From: Yinghuangia seranimata
GTDB lineage: Bacteria > Actinomycetota > Actinomycetes > Streptomycetales > Streptomycetaceae
Length of the DNA stretch: 64,000 bases
Direction: 5' to 3'
Assembly: GCF_029953285.1 (NCBI RefSeq)
Contig: NZ_JASAOI010000014.1
Span: 62,001-126,000 of the forward strand
The position numbers and the translations under genes are program-made. Below are positions 49,668 through 58,544 of the stretch, piece by piece. The notes beneath the pieces are model-generated. The model saw only the letters and a list, made by a program, of their open reading frames with translations. It did no database searches and was not told where the DNA came from. Within the stretch, counting starts at the first letter, position 1. Each line of letters starts with the position of its first letter.

Positions 49668-49694
49668 CAGGCGGCCCACGGTTCGGAGGCGGGC

Positions 49695-49895
49695 ATGCGG
49701 TACGAGTTCCGCGTCACCGGGACGATGTCGGATGCCCTGCGCGAGGAGGGCTTCCCGGAGCTGGAGAGCGTGGTGGTGTCGAGCCAGACCGTGCTGATCG
49801 GGCAGATCGTCGACGACGCGCAGCTGTACGGCCTCCTGGCCCGTTTCCAGTCCCTGGGGCTGCGCGTCGCGGAGTTCCGGCAACTGCCTGAGTGA
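49695..49895 (+). CDS. 66-residue protein of unknown function
   Basis: A small protein with coding-like codons throughout and a good GGAGG upstream, 27 bases after the PLDN-SHOCT gene. MRYEFRVTGTMSDALREEGFPELESVVVSSQTVLIGQIVDD and LLARFQSLGLRVAEFRQLP suggest a compact beta-alpha-beta-beta-alpha-beta domain resembling an ACT-like half unit. No known family is assigned. Operon position points to a soluble partner of the PLDN/DUF6325 set. Confidence 0.78.
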   Translation: MRYEFRVTGTMSDALREEGFPELESVVVSSQTVLIGQIVDDAQLYGLLARFQSLGLRVAEFRQLPE

Positions 49896-49915
49896 CCGCG
49901 GGTACCGCGGTGAAA

Positions 49916-49965
49916 ACCGCAGCCGGGTCCGGTCGACCGGAAGGTCGCCCGGACCCGGCTGCGGT
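49916..49965. terminator. 16-bp perfect-stem bidirectional terminator
   Basis: ACCGCAGCCGGGTCCG (49916-49931) pairs perfectly with CGGACCCGGCTGCGGT (49950-49965) around 18 bases that can form a further small hairpin. It separates the convergent 66-residue-protein and LuxR genes. Confidence 0.85.
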
Positions 49966-49984
49966 CTTCGCACTCCGGAAGGCT

Positions 49985-52774
49985 CTAGAGCATCCCCAGC
50001 CGGCGCGCCCTGCGGACCGCCTCGGCGCGCCGGGTGACGTTCAGCTTGCGGTGGATGCTCTTGAGGTGGGTCTTCACGGTGTTGACCGACAGGTGCAGGT
50101 CGGCCGCTATCTCCTCGGTCGACCTCATCTCGGCGGCCAGGCCCAGGACCTCCTGCTCGCGGCCGCTCAACGGCTCGACCGGGGCCTGGTCGCCCGACGC
50201 CGGGTCGGCCCCGCCGCCGGGCGTCGCCCCCGACGCCCGCACGTCCTCCGGCAGCCACGCGTGGTCCGCGACCAGGCCGGGGCGCCGCCGCACGAGGCGG
50301 CGCAGCCACGGCCCCGCGTCGACGATCGGGCGCCGCAGGACGTCCGGCCGCGCCACGGTGAACGCGCGGGCCAGCAGGTGCTGCGCGGCGTCGTGGTCGC
50401 CGCTCAGCTCGGTCGCCTCGGCCCGGCCGAGCAGGACCCGTACGGCGATGGCGGGTGCCGCCGTCGAGGCGGGCACGCCCGTCAACGCGCGCAGTGCCTC
50501 GGGCGCGTCGCCCGACGCCAGGTGGGCCCGCGCGTGCGCGACGGCCCGCTCGGCCTCGCTCCCGGTGCCGGCCGACAGCACGTCGAGGGCCGCGGCGGCG
50601 TCCCCCTGCCCGAGGAGGGCCGCGGATGCGGCGAGCGCCGCCCGCCGCGTGGCCCACCGCGACGCGTGGTCCACGCCCGTGGGCAGCTCGGAGTCGGCGA
50701 CGGCGGCGAGGGCGCCGTGCGGGTCGCCCTTGCACAGCGCGAGCTTGGAGCGCAGCGTCGCGAGCACGAGCGCCTCGAGGGGGTCGTGCGCGCCCCCGTC
50801 CGCGTCTCCGCCGCCGGTGAGCGCTTCGAAGCGCGCCAGGTAGCGCTCGGCTTCGGTGATCTCGTCGTGCTCGGCGGCCACGTCGGCGAGCACCAGGTAC
50901 GCGATGCCGCAGCGGTCGGTCGGCGGCACGTGCTCCCGCTCGACCTCCGCGAGAGCCTGCCGGGCCCGCGTCTCGGCACGGCCGGGCGCGCCGCCGAGCA
51001 GGTCCGCGAGGGCCAGGAGGCTCACGGACTCGTGCCGCGCCGCCGTGCGCTCCGCGCCGCGGGCCTCGTCGGCCGCCCCGTACAGCGCGTCGCGCGCGGC
51101 CGTGATGCGGCCTTCCCAGAGCCGGGACGCGCCGAGCTCGTTCAGCAGGAGCGCGGCGACCTCGTGCTGCCGGGCCCGCAGTTCGGCGGGGGCGTCGGGG
51201 ACGTGGGCGGTCGGCCGGTCGGTGGCTCGCGCGGCCTCCTCGGCGAGGTCCGTCGTGCCGGCCATCCGGCCCGCGACCGCGCTCAGGCACGCGTGTTCGA
51301 GGCGCCGGACGGCCGCGGCGGTGCCCGGTTCCGCGGCGCCGCCGGACTCCGCTGAATGCGGATCCGTGCCGGCGGCGGCCGCCGCGCGCTCCAGGTGGCC
51401 GAGCCCGGCCTCGACGTCGTGGGCGGCCAGCGCCCGGGCCGCACGGATGAGTTCGGCGTCCTCGCCCGGTGCCGAGGGCGGCATCGTGTCGAACAGCGCG
51501 GCGAGCTGGCCGCTGCCGGGGTCGGCGAGCAGCCGCGTGACGCCCAGGTCGTCGACCAGCCAGGTCGCGGCGAGGTCCCAGCGCCCGGCCGCGGCGGCGT
51601 GCCGCAGCGCCTCGTCGAGGTGGCCCTCGCGGTGCAGCCAGCGGCCGGCCTTCTCGTGCAGCCGCTCGGTCAGCCCGGGGGCGCGGGCCCGCAGGTGCAC
51701 GCGCAGGATCTCCGCGAAGATCGGGCTGTGCCGGTACCAGGCGCCGTCCGCCGGGGTGACGAACGCGTTCGCGCGGGCGAGTTCGTCCAGGACACGGCCG
51801 GCGTCGCTGCCGCCGGTGAGCGCGTCGGCCAGGTCGGGGTGGGTGCGTTCGAGGATGCTCGTGCGCAGCAGCAGGTCCTGGACCTCGGGCGGCTGGGCGT
51901 CGAGCACCTCGGCGAGCAGGAAGTCGGCGACGACGCTGTGCCCGGCCTCGAACTCCTTGAGGTACGTCTCCGGGTCGGTGGACCGGGTCGCGGCCAGCGC
52001 GCACAGCCGCAGGCCCGCGGCCCATCCCTCGGTGCGTTCGGCCAGCGCGCGCACCCCGTCGTCCGACAGGTCGAGCCCGTGCCGCCGCATCAGGACGGCG
52101 GTCTCCTCCGGGGTGAAGGCCAGGTCCGCCGCGCGGATCTCGGCCACGTCGCCGGACGCCCGGTAGCGGTGCAGCGGCAGCACCGGGTCGGTGCGTCCGA
52201 CCAGGACGAGGCGCAGGCCGTCGCCCGCGTACCGGAGCAGGTCGTGCAGCCCGGCGGCCACCTGGGGGTCGTCGGCGCCGTCGAAGTCGTCGAGGACGAC
52301 GGCGATCGGCCGCGGCGCGGACAACTCGGCGGCGAGGCGGCGCGAGGGGCTGCGGTCGAGGTCGGCGGCCGTGTCGGCGGGGTCCGCGGGCGCGGACACC
52401 TTCGTGTGGACGGCCTCCGCGAGGTGGGCCCAGAAGACGCGCGGGTCGGTGTCGTCCGCGTCGACGGTCAGCCACGCCACCGGCATACCGGCCTGCCCGG
52501 ACCGGGCCCAGTCGGCGACGGCGAGCGTCTTGCCCGCCCCGGCGGGGCCGCTGACCAGGGTGAGCGGGTGCCGTATCGCCTCGGTGAGGCGCCGCGACAG
52601 GCGCGTGCGGCTGACGAAGGTCTCGGGGGTCGGCGGGACGCGCAGGTGCGGGCCGGGAGGGGAGTCCGCGGCGCCGTGCGGTGCCGTGTCCGCTCCCGGG
52701 ACGGGGGCCCCGGGGGAGGCCGGCGAGGCGCGGGGCGCGCGGTGCGACCGCGCGGGTCGGGCTTCCGGAGCCAT
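49985..52774 (-). CDS. MalT-like LuxR-family ATP-dependent regulator
   Basis: A 929-residue STAND regulator. A disordered Pro/Ala head (1-50) precedes the NTPase: Walker A VSGPAGAGKTLAV, Walker B IAVVLDDFDG, then VLVGRTDPVLPLHRYRASGD. Winged-helix and long TPR-like helical arrays occupy about 300-850. The C-terminal helix-turn-helix reads LSGREQEVLGLAAEMRSTEEIAADLHLSVNTVKTHLKSIHRKLNV. Such proteins oligomerise with ATP on an inducer signal and activate transcription. Candidate targets are the small-protein cluster next door or the divergent DHA2 exporter. ATG 52774 is chosen; GTG 52783 is possible. Confidence 0.93.
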   Translation of the reverse strand: MAPEARPARSHRAPRASPASPGAPVPGADTAPHGAADSPPGPHLRVPPTPETFVSRTRLSRRLTEAIRHPLTLVSGPAGAGKTLAVADWARSGQAGMPVAWLTVDADDTDPRVFWAHLAEAVHTKVSAPADPADTAADLDRSPSRRLAAELSAPRPIAVVLDDFDGADDPQVAAGLHDLLRYAGDGLRLVLVGRTDPVLPLHRYRASGDVAEIRAADLAFTPEETAVLMRRHGLDLSDDGVRALAERTEGWAAGLRLCALAATRSTDPETYLKEFEAGHSVVADFLLAEVLDAQPPEVQDLLLRTSILERTHPDLADALTGGSDAGRVLDELARANAFVTPADGAWYRHSPIFAEILRVHLRARAPGLTERLHEKAGRWLHREGHLDEALRHAAAAGRWDLAATWLVDDLGVTRLLADPGSGQLAALFDTMPPSAPGEDAELIRAARALAAHDVEAGLGHLERAAAAAGTDPHSAESGGAAEPGTAAAVRRLEHACLSAVAGRMAGTTDLAEEAARATDRPTAHVPDAPAELRARQHEVAALLLNELGASRLWEGRITAARDALYGAADEARGAERTAARHESVSLLALADLLGGAPGRAETRARQALAEVEREHVPPTDRCGIAYLVLADVAAEHDEITEAERYLARFEALTGGGDADGGAHDPLEALVLATLRSKLALCKGDPHGALAAVADSELPTGVDHASRWATRRAALAASAALLGQGDAAAALDVLSAGTGSEAERAVAHARAHLASGDAPEALRALTGVPASTAAPAIAVRVLLGRAEATELSGDHDAAQHLLARAFTVARPDVLRRPIVDAGPWLRRLVRRRPGLVADHAWLPEDVRASGATPGGGADPASGDQAPVEPLSGREQEVLGLAAEMRSTEEIAADLHLSVNTVKTHLKSIHRKLNVTRRAEAVRRARRLGML

Positions 52775-52969
52775 GGCGATCACCACCGCAGGGCCGGGCA
52801 TGCGCGCGTGCGCGCACTGCGTTGTTGGTCTCCATTTGATCGTGGCTGCGGTGGTCCGCGACCGCAACTCACCCCGCACAGGTGATCCGCGGCGCCGGGA
52901 CCGGCCCCTACCGTCGCGGTGAGACGCGGCGTCCCTCGCGGACGCCTGCCCCGACGCCCGGAGGTCTGC

Positions 52970-54559
52970 ATGGGCCGCTGGAAGGCACTGTTCGTACTCG
53001 GGATCGGCCAGTTCCTGATGGTGCTCGACGCGTCGGTGATGAACGTGTCGATCAGCCAGCTGGTCGAGGACTTCGACACCGAGGTCACCGCGATCCAGGG
53101 CGTCATCACGCTGTACACGCTGGTGATGGCGGCCTTCATGCTGACCGGCGGCAAGCTCGGCGACATGTTCGGGCGGCGCCGCGCGTTCATCGTCGGGCTG
53201 TGCGTGTACGGCGTCGGCTCGGGGCTCACCGCGATCGCGCCCACGCTGTGGGTGCTGGCGCTCGGCTGGTCGGTCATCGAGGGGCTGGGCGCGGCGCTGG
53301 TGCTGCCGGCCCTGGCGGCACTGGTCGCGGGCGCGTACCAGGGCCGCGACCGGGCGGTGGCGTACGGCGTGATCGGTGGCCTGGCCGGCGCGGGCATCGC
53401 GGTCGGGCCGCTGCTCGGTGGCTGGACCACCACCTATCTGACGTGGCGGCTGGTGTTCGCCGGCGAGGTGGTGCTGGTCGTGCTGATGCTCGCGCTCATG
53501 CGCTGGGTGCCCTCGGACGAGCCCCCCGAGCGGCGTCCGCGGCTGGACGTGGCCGGGGTGGTGCTGTCCGCGGCCGGTCTCGCGGTCATCGTGCTGGCGG
53601 TGCTGCAGAGCAGCTCGTGGGGCTGGCTCAAGCCGCGCAACCCGCCGTTCACCGTCCTCGGCTTCTCCCCGACCCTGTTCGCCGTCGCGCTGGGCTTCCT
53701 GCTGCTGGAGGTGTTCCGGCGGCACGAGCACCGGCTGGAGGCGCGGGGCCGCGAACCGCTGCTGCGGTTCGGCCTGTTCGCCAACCTGCCGCTGCGTTCG
53801 GGCCTGGTGACGCTGTTCAACCAGAACACCATCATGCTCGGCGTGTTCTTCGTGATCCCGCTGTACCTGCAGGTCGTGCAGGGCCTGGACGCGTTCGAGA
53901 CGGGCGTGAAGCTGCTGCCCGTGTCGGTCACGATGCTGATCGCCTCGATGGGCGGCAGCCGGCTGGTGCGGTTCGCGTCCCCGCGCGCGATCGTCCGGGT
54001 CGGGCTGCTGGTCCTGCTCGCCGCGACGCTCTGGCTGGTCGGCACCATCGAGCCGGAGCTCGGCGGGGTGCAGTTCGGCTTCGCGATGGGCCTGCTCGGC
54101 CTGGGCATGGGGCTGCTCGCCTCGCAGCTGGGCAACGTCGTGCAGTCCAGCGTCGAGGAGGCCGACCGCAGCGAGGCGGGCGGCCTCCAGTACACGGCGC
54201 AGAACCTCGGCTCGTCGGTCGGCACCGCGCTGATCGGCGCCATCCTGATCGGCGCCCTCGCCGGCTCGTTCAGCGCGAAGATCCAGGACGACCCGCGCAT
54301 CTCCGACGCGGTCCAGAGCCAGGCGACCGTGCGGATCGAGGCCGGCGTCGCGTTCGTCCCGACGGACGACGTCGCCAACGCCCTGCACGCGAGTGGCGCG
54401 GTCTCCGCCCCCGAGGCCGACGCGATCGTCGACAACTACAGCGAGGCGCAGATCGACGGCCTCAAGGTCGCCGTCCTCGCCTGCGCGGGCATCACCGCCG
54501 TGAGCTTCCTCTTCACGAGCCGCCTCCCGTCGGAACGGCCGGTGCGGCGCAAGAGCTGA
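52970..54559 (+). CDS. DHA2-type MFS drug exporter (14 helices)
   Basis: A 529-residue exporter. FVLGIGQFLMVLDASVMNVSISQL is the DHA2 motif D1. GGKLGDMFGRRRAF is motif A, and GVIGGLAGAGIAVGPLLGG is motif C. Fourteen helices are visible, with a ~70-residue polar segment between the last two (KIQDDPRISDAVQSQATVRIEAGV). Proton-driven export of drugs or metabolites is expected. It diverges from the LuxR ATPase with 195 bp between, containing TGCGGT-N8-ACCGCA (52847-52866). GGAGG sits 6 bases before the ATG. Confidence 0.94.
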   Translation: MGRWKALFVLGIGQFLMVLDASVMNVSISQLVEDFDTEVTAIQGVITLYTLVMAAFMLTGGKLGDMFGRRRAFIVGLCVYGVGSGLTAIAPTLWVLALGWSVIEGLGAALVLPALAALVAGAYQGRDRAVAYGVIGGLAGAGIAVGPLLGGWTTTYLTWRLVFAGEVVLVVLMLALMRWVPSDEPPERRPRLDVAGVVLSAAGLAVIVLAVLQSSSWGWLKPRNPPFTVLGFSPTLFAVALGFLLLEVFRRHEHRLEARGREPLLRFGLFANLPLRSGLVTLFNQNTIMLGVFFVIPLYLQVVQGLDAFETGVKLLPVSVTMLIASMGGSRLVRFASPRAIVRVGLLVLLAATLWLVGTIEPELGGVQFGFAMGLLGLGMGLLASQLGNVVQSSVEEADRSEAGGLQYTAQNLGSSVGTALIGAILIGALAGSFSAKIQDDPRISDAVQSQATVRIEAGVAFVPTDDVANALHASGAVSAPEADAIVDNYSEAQIDGLKVAVLACAGITAVSFLFTSRLPSERPVRRKS

Positions 54560-54592
54560 CCGATCCGTCCTGACCAGGTGGCCGTGGGGCCG

Positions 54593-55429
54593 TCAGCCCA
54601 GATACCGCCGCCTGTTGTCGCCCGGGCCGTTCGGCAGGTCGGCGAGCATCGTCAATTCGGCGCGTACGCGGGCGAGTTCGTTCGGATCGAGGTCCGCGCA
54701 CACCACGGCCTCGCCCTCGCCGGGCCCTTGCGCGACGAGTCGGCCGTCCGGGCCCCACACGGCGCTTCCGCCCGCCGCCAGCCACGGGCCGGCCGGGCCG
54801 ACGTGGTTGGACAGCAGCGCGTACATCGTGTTGTCGATCGCCCGGGCAGGGAACCAGCCGCGCACCTGGACCTCGCCGCCGCCGCAGCTGAACAGGCCGC
54901 CGACCAGGTACGCGTGGCAGCCGTCGAGGGCGGCGGCGCGGGCGTGCTCGGGGAAGCCGGAGTCGTAGCAGATGCCGAGTCCGAGGCGCCATCCGTCGAG
55001 GGTGAAGGTGCAGGCCGACCGGCCCGGCACGTAGTACTTCACCTCGGTCGCGAACAGGTGCTGCTTGTCGGCGCGGCCGACGACCTTGCCGGCCCCGTCG
55101 ACGACCAGCGCGGAGACGTACAGCCGCCCGGTGTCGGCGACGACGGCGCCGACGACGGCCGCGGTGCCGGTGGCGCGGCAGGCCTCGGCTATCGGGTCCA
55201 GGCGCGGGTCGGTCTCGGTGACGGCGTACGTGTCGGGGTCGGAGGCGATCAGGCCGGGCTCGTAGCCGGTCAGGATCTTCTCGGGCAGGACGACCAGCGC
55301 GGCACCGGCGTCGGCGGCCTTGTGGACCAGCCGCGCCACGGTGGCGGTGTTGGCGGCGATGTCGCCGGGAACGGACGCGGTCTGTGCGGAGGCGACCCGA
55401 AGGGTGCGGGTCGGCAGAGCCGTGATCAT
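54593..55429 (-). CDS. carbon-nitrogen hydrolase (nitrilase superfamily)
   Basis: A 278-residue amidase of the nitrilase superfamily. The catalytic Glu50 (VVLPEKILTGYEPG), Lys122 (RADKQHLF) and Cys154 (LGICYDSGFPE) are all present, with a later Glu in FPE. It hydrolyses amide or carbamoyl C-N bonds of a small substrate, which cannot be named. The gene is convergent with the DHA2 exporter (33-bp gap). No ribosome site stands out before ATG 55429. Confidence 0.92.
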   Translation of the reverse strand: MITALPTRTLRVASAQTASVPGDIAANTATVARLVHKAADAGAALVVLPEKILTGYEPGLIASDPDTYAVTETDPRLDPIAEACRATGTAAVVGAVVADTGRLYVSALVVDGAGKVVGRADKQHLFATEVKYYVPGRSACTFTLDGWRLGLGICYDSGFPEHARAAALDGCHAYLVGGLFSCGGGEVQVRGWFPARAIDNTMYALLSNHVGPAGPWLAAGGSAVWGPDGRLVAQGPGEGEAVVCADLDPNELARVRAELTMLADLPNGPGDNRRRYLG

Positions 55430-55641
55430 GGACCTTCAACCTATCGGACCCCTGGGCACTGGGGCGAGGCCCCCGGGCGACCGCGGATCGGCGCCGCTGC
55501 CTACTCGGCGAACTGCCGTGCGGCGGCTGCCTGGACGGGCTCGCCGGAGGCCCGGATACCCCGGAGTTCTTCCGCGATTGTGCGAACGTCCGCTCCGGTC
55601 CGTGGCAAGATCCACGCAGGGGCGGGCGTGGGGGAGGATCT

Positions 55642-56514
55642 GTGGCGGGGTGGCGTCGTGCTGTGCTGTTCGGCGGGGGCGTCGGGGCACTGGCGGCCGG
55701 GGTGGTACTGGTCATCTGGTCGGTCGATGTGCGGACGTCGTTGTTGTTCGGCGCGGTCGTCGCCGTGGTGACGGCGCTGGCGGGCGGAGTCGTGGTCTTC
55801 GCCCTCGCCGGGGTCCGGACGGCCGTCGGACGGTTCGCGGGCGAACAGCCCGTCCACGTCGGCACGGCGCCGTTCCCGTCGACCGGTGACGGGTTCCGCT
55901 GGGTGGTCCCGGACGTCCTCGACGCGCCGCGGTCGGACCAGCCGCTGACGCAGTGGGCCCAGGAGCGCGGCGGGGTGCTGGCGCACCCGTACCGCCTGGA
56001 CATCCTCGTGGAGGGGCGGGCCGCGCAGGCCGTCGTGCTGCACGGGCTGCGGGCCGTGGTCACCGAGCGCCGGGACGCGATGGACGGGACGTACTGCCAG
56101 GGCGTCGAACCGACCGGCATGCCGCTGACGCCGCGGACCTTCCACCTCGACCTGGACGCCGATCCGCCGTACCTGTGGCCGTCCCACCACCCGCTCGACG
56201 ACACACCGGACTTCCCGTACACGGTGACCAGCGGTGACCCCGAGCTGTTCCACGTCCAGGTCACCGCGCTCGACGCGGACTACGCGTGGCACCTGGAGCT
56301 CGACTGGACCGTCGCGGGCCGGAGCGGCACGTACGTCATCGACGACTACGGCAAGCCCTTCACCGTTGCCGCCGTCGGCAGCCGGCCCGAGCTGCGCCGT
56401 GAGACGGAGGGGTGGCAGGCCGTCGACGGCTCGGACGACCGCGCGCACCTGCGGACGTGGCGTGCCACGCAGCGCCGCGAGACGCAGGCCGGGGGCGGCG
56501 CGGGCGTGTCCTGA
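55642..56514 (+). CDS. two-helix membrane protein with soluble domain, unknown function
   Basis: A 290-residue protein. Two helices at about 6-58 (VLFGGGVGALAAGVVLVIWSV, SLLFGAVVAVVTALAGGVVVFAL) anchor a soluble domain (65-275). The latter contains VVLHGLRAVVTERR, DADPPYLWPSHHPLDDTPDFPYTVTSGDPELFHVQV and ELDWTVAGRSGTYVIDDYGKPFTVAA. Similar proteins recur in Streptomyces-type genomes as hypothetical proteins, with a beta-rich domain of unknown use. GTG 55642 has GGGGGAGG. It is followed by a LysR gene 53 bases later, perhaps co-transcribed. Confidence 0.75.
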   Translation: MAGWRRAVLFGGGVGALAAGVVLVIWSVDVRTSLLFGAVVAVVTALAGGVVVFALAGVRTAVGRFAGEQPVHVGTAPFPSTGDGFRWVVPDVLDAPRSDQPLTQWAQERGGVLAHPYRLDILVEGRAAQAVVLHGLRAVVTERRDAMDGTYCQGVEPTGMPLTPRTFHLDLDADPPYLWPSHHPLDDTPDFPYTVTSGDPELFHVQVTALDADYAWHLELDWTVAGRSGTYVIDDYGKPFTVAAVGSRPELRRETEGWQAVDGSDDRAHLRTWRATQRRETQAGGGAGVS

Positions 56515-56567
56515 CCGCCGGTCGGCAGGCGATGGCCCGCCGCGAGACCTGCTCGTACAGTGGCCGC

Positions 56568-57542
56568 ATGCACTCCGGGACCGCCGACCTCGACCTCCGC
56601 AAGCTGCGGGTGCTGCGCGAACTCGCCGAGCGCGGCACGGTGTCAGCCGTCGCCGAGGCGCTGCACCTGACGCCGTCCGCGGTGTCGCAGCAGCTCAGCG
56701 CGCTGGCCCGGGAGACCGGTGTGCGGCTGCTCGAGCCGGCGGGGCGGCGTGTGCGGTTGACCGGTGCGGCGCGTGTGCTGCTCCGGCACGCCGACGAGCT
56801 CTTCGCGCGGCTCGAGCGGGTGCAGGCGGATCTGGCGGCTTTTCAGGACGGCGCGAGCGGCGAGGTGCGGGTCACGGCGTTCAGTTCGGCGATCACCGGT
56901 CTGGTGCTGCCGGCCTTGCGCGAGCTGCGCGAGACGAGTCCCGGCCTGGCGCTGACGCTGTGCGAGTCCGAAGTGCCGGGGGCCTACACAGGCCTGGTGC
57001 ACGGCGAGACGGACCTCGTGATCGCCGTCGTCGCGCCCGGCGACCCGCCGGCCGACGACGCCCGCTTCGCCCGAGTATCGCTGCTCGCCGATCCGCTCGA
57101 CGTCATGCTGCACGCCGACCACCCGCGTGCCAAGGAACGCGCCCTCGACCTCGCCGACCTGGTCGACGAGGTGTGGGTGACCGGCTCGAGCGGGTCGTGT
57201 TCGAAGCTGACCGCCACGGCGTGCGCGTCGGTCGGCTACGCGCCGCGCGTCGTGCATCGTGCCGACGAGTGGACGACGGTGTTCGGGCTGGTCGAGGCCG
57301 GGCTCGGGATCTCGTTGGTGCCCAGGCTGGTGACGTCGCGGATCGCCGCCCCGCCGCCCGGGGAGCGCGGCGTGGTCATCCGCGAGCTGACCGGTGCCCC
57401 GCCGATGCGGCACATCACCGTGTTCGTCAGGAACGGCGCCGAGCGTGCCCCGCACATCGCGGCCGTCCTCGACGCGCTGACCCGGCAGGCCGAACGGGTG
57501 CGCGGCGGCCGCCCGTTGTCGGTCGTCGCCGGTGGCGCCTGA
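56568..57542 (+). CDS. LysR-family transcriptional regulator
   Basis: A 324-residue regulator. The winged helix-turn-helix is DLDLRKLRVLRELAERGTVSAVAEALHLTPSAVSQQLSALARETG (7-52). The effector domain spans about 95-300 (GEVRVTAFSSAITGLVLPAL, then EDLVIAVVAP-like and GLVEAGLGISLVPRL segments). It resembles the regulator at 2777 in its helix-turn-helix. A class I methyltransferase starts 44 bases after it on the same strand and may be its target or operon partner. Confidence 0.92.
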   Translation: MHSGTADLDLRKLRVLRELAERGTVSAVAEALHLTPSAVSQQLSALARETGVRLLEPAGRRVRLTGAARVLLRHADELFARLERVQADLAAFQDGASGEVRVTAFSSAITGLVLPALRELRETSPGLALTLCESEVPGAYTGLVHGETDLVIAVVAPGDPPADDARFARVSLLADPLDVMLHADHPRAKERALDLADLVDEVWVTGSSGSCSKLTATACASVGYAPRVVHRADEWTTVFGLVEAGLGISLVPRLVTSRIAAPPPGERGVVIRELTGAPPMRHITVFVRNGAERAPHIAAVLDALTRQAERVRGGRPLSVVAGGA

Positions 57543-57586
57543 GTCGGACGGGCTCCCACGCCGGGTCCATCTGACAGGGTGGTTGC

Positions 57587-58402
57587 ATGGACGACGCGGT
57601 GAGGTTCGACCCCGATCTGTACCAGGGCACGGCCGGGTTCTACGACCGCTACCGGTTGCCCTATCCCGACGCCATGACCGCCGACCTCGTGCGCAGGACC
57701 GCGCCGTCGGGCGCCGGACGGCTGCTCGATCTCGCGTGCGGCACAGGCCAGTTGACCTTCCCGCTGCGCGGCTCGTTCGCCGAGGTGTGGGCGGTGGACG
57801 CCGAACCCGACATGACCGCGGCGGTGCGCGCGAAGGCCGCCTCCGACGCCGGGATCCGCGCGGTCACCGCGGCCGCCGAGGAACTGGACGCCGAGGCGGG
57901 CGCGTTCGAACTCGTCGTGATCGGCAACGCCTTCCACCGGCTCGACCGCGCCTCGGTCGGCCGGCGCGCGTTCACGTGGCTGCGGCCCGGCGGGCATCTC
58001 GCGCTGTGCTGGTCCACGTCGCCTTGGACGGGCGACCTCGACTGGCAGCGCGCGCTCGACGACCTGCTCGGCCGGTGGAAGGCGGCGCTGGGCGCGGCCG
58101 ACCGCGTCCCGTCCGGCTGGGACCGGCAGCGGCGGCGTGACCCGGACGGCGAGGTGCTGGCCCGGGCCGGGTTCGAGGCCGCCGGGAGGCGCGACTTCCC
58201 GACCGCGCACGCGTGGACGGTCGAGGAGCTCGCGGGGCACGTCAGGTCGACGTCGTTCCTGCCGCCCTCGGTCCTCGCGGACCGGGGCGACGCGTTCGAC
58301 GCCGAACTGTCTTCTGTGCTCGGCCCGTTCGCGACCGGCGGCCGCCTGGCGGAGACGGTCGCCTTCGCGTACGACCTCTTCCGCACGCCGGTCGGCGGGT
58401 AG
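57587..58402 (+). CDS. class I SAM-dependent methyltransferase
   Basis: A 271-residue methyltransferase. Motif I is LLDLACGTGQLTFPL (about 46-60). The acidic ribose contact is VWAVDAEPDM, and motif IV/post I is FELVVIGNAFHRLDR. The C-terminal half (170-270) has the Trp-rich, helical SGWDRQRRR...AHAWTVEELAGHVRSTSFLP pattern of UbiE/SmtA-like enzymes with unknown acceptors. It sits directly after the LysR gene and before the EamA transporter. Confidence 0.9.
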   Translation: MDDAVRFDPDLYQGTAGFYDRYRLPYPDAMTADLVRRTAPSGAGRLLDLACGTGQLTFPLRGSFAEVWAVDAEPDMTAAVRAKAASDAGIRAVTAAAEELDAEAGAFELVVIGNAFHRLDRASVGRRAFTWLRPGGHLALCWSTSPWTGDLDWQRALDDLLGRWKAALGAADRVPSGWDRQRRRDPDGEVLARAGFEAAGRRDFPTAHAWTVEELAGHVRSTSFLPPSVLADRGDAFDAELSSVLGPFATGGRLAETVAFAYDLFRTPVGG

Positions 58403-58409
58403 CGGGCCG

Positions 58410-58423
58410 CCTGAATATTCAGG
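58410..58423. promoter_or_regulatory. perfect 14-bp palindrome before EamA gene
   Basis: CCTGAATATTCAGG is a perfect palindrome just after the methyltransferase stop, followed by AT-rich TTTTGCTTAATG. It has no loop, so an operator (Lrp/AsnC- or MarR-type) is more likely than a terminator. Confidence 0.6.
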
Positions 58424-58544
58424 TTTTGCTTAATGTTCTGCTGCGGATTATGTCGATGGACGTAAACAGTCGCCGACCGGCAGCCTTGCGTACAGGGCGA
58501 GGCGGCGCACCCGGCGCCGCCTCCCGGGGCTGGCGAAGGGGTCG

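Noticed and set aside
52847-52866. TGCGGT-N8-ACCGCA dyad between LuxR and DHA2 genes as a firm operator
   Set aside because: Short GC-rich arms of this type arise often by chance here; mentioned only in the exporter entry.
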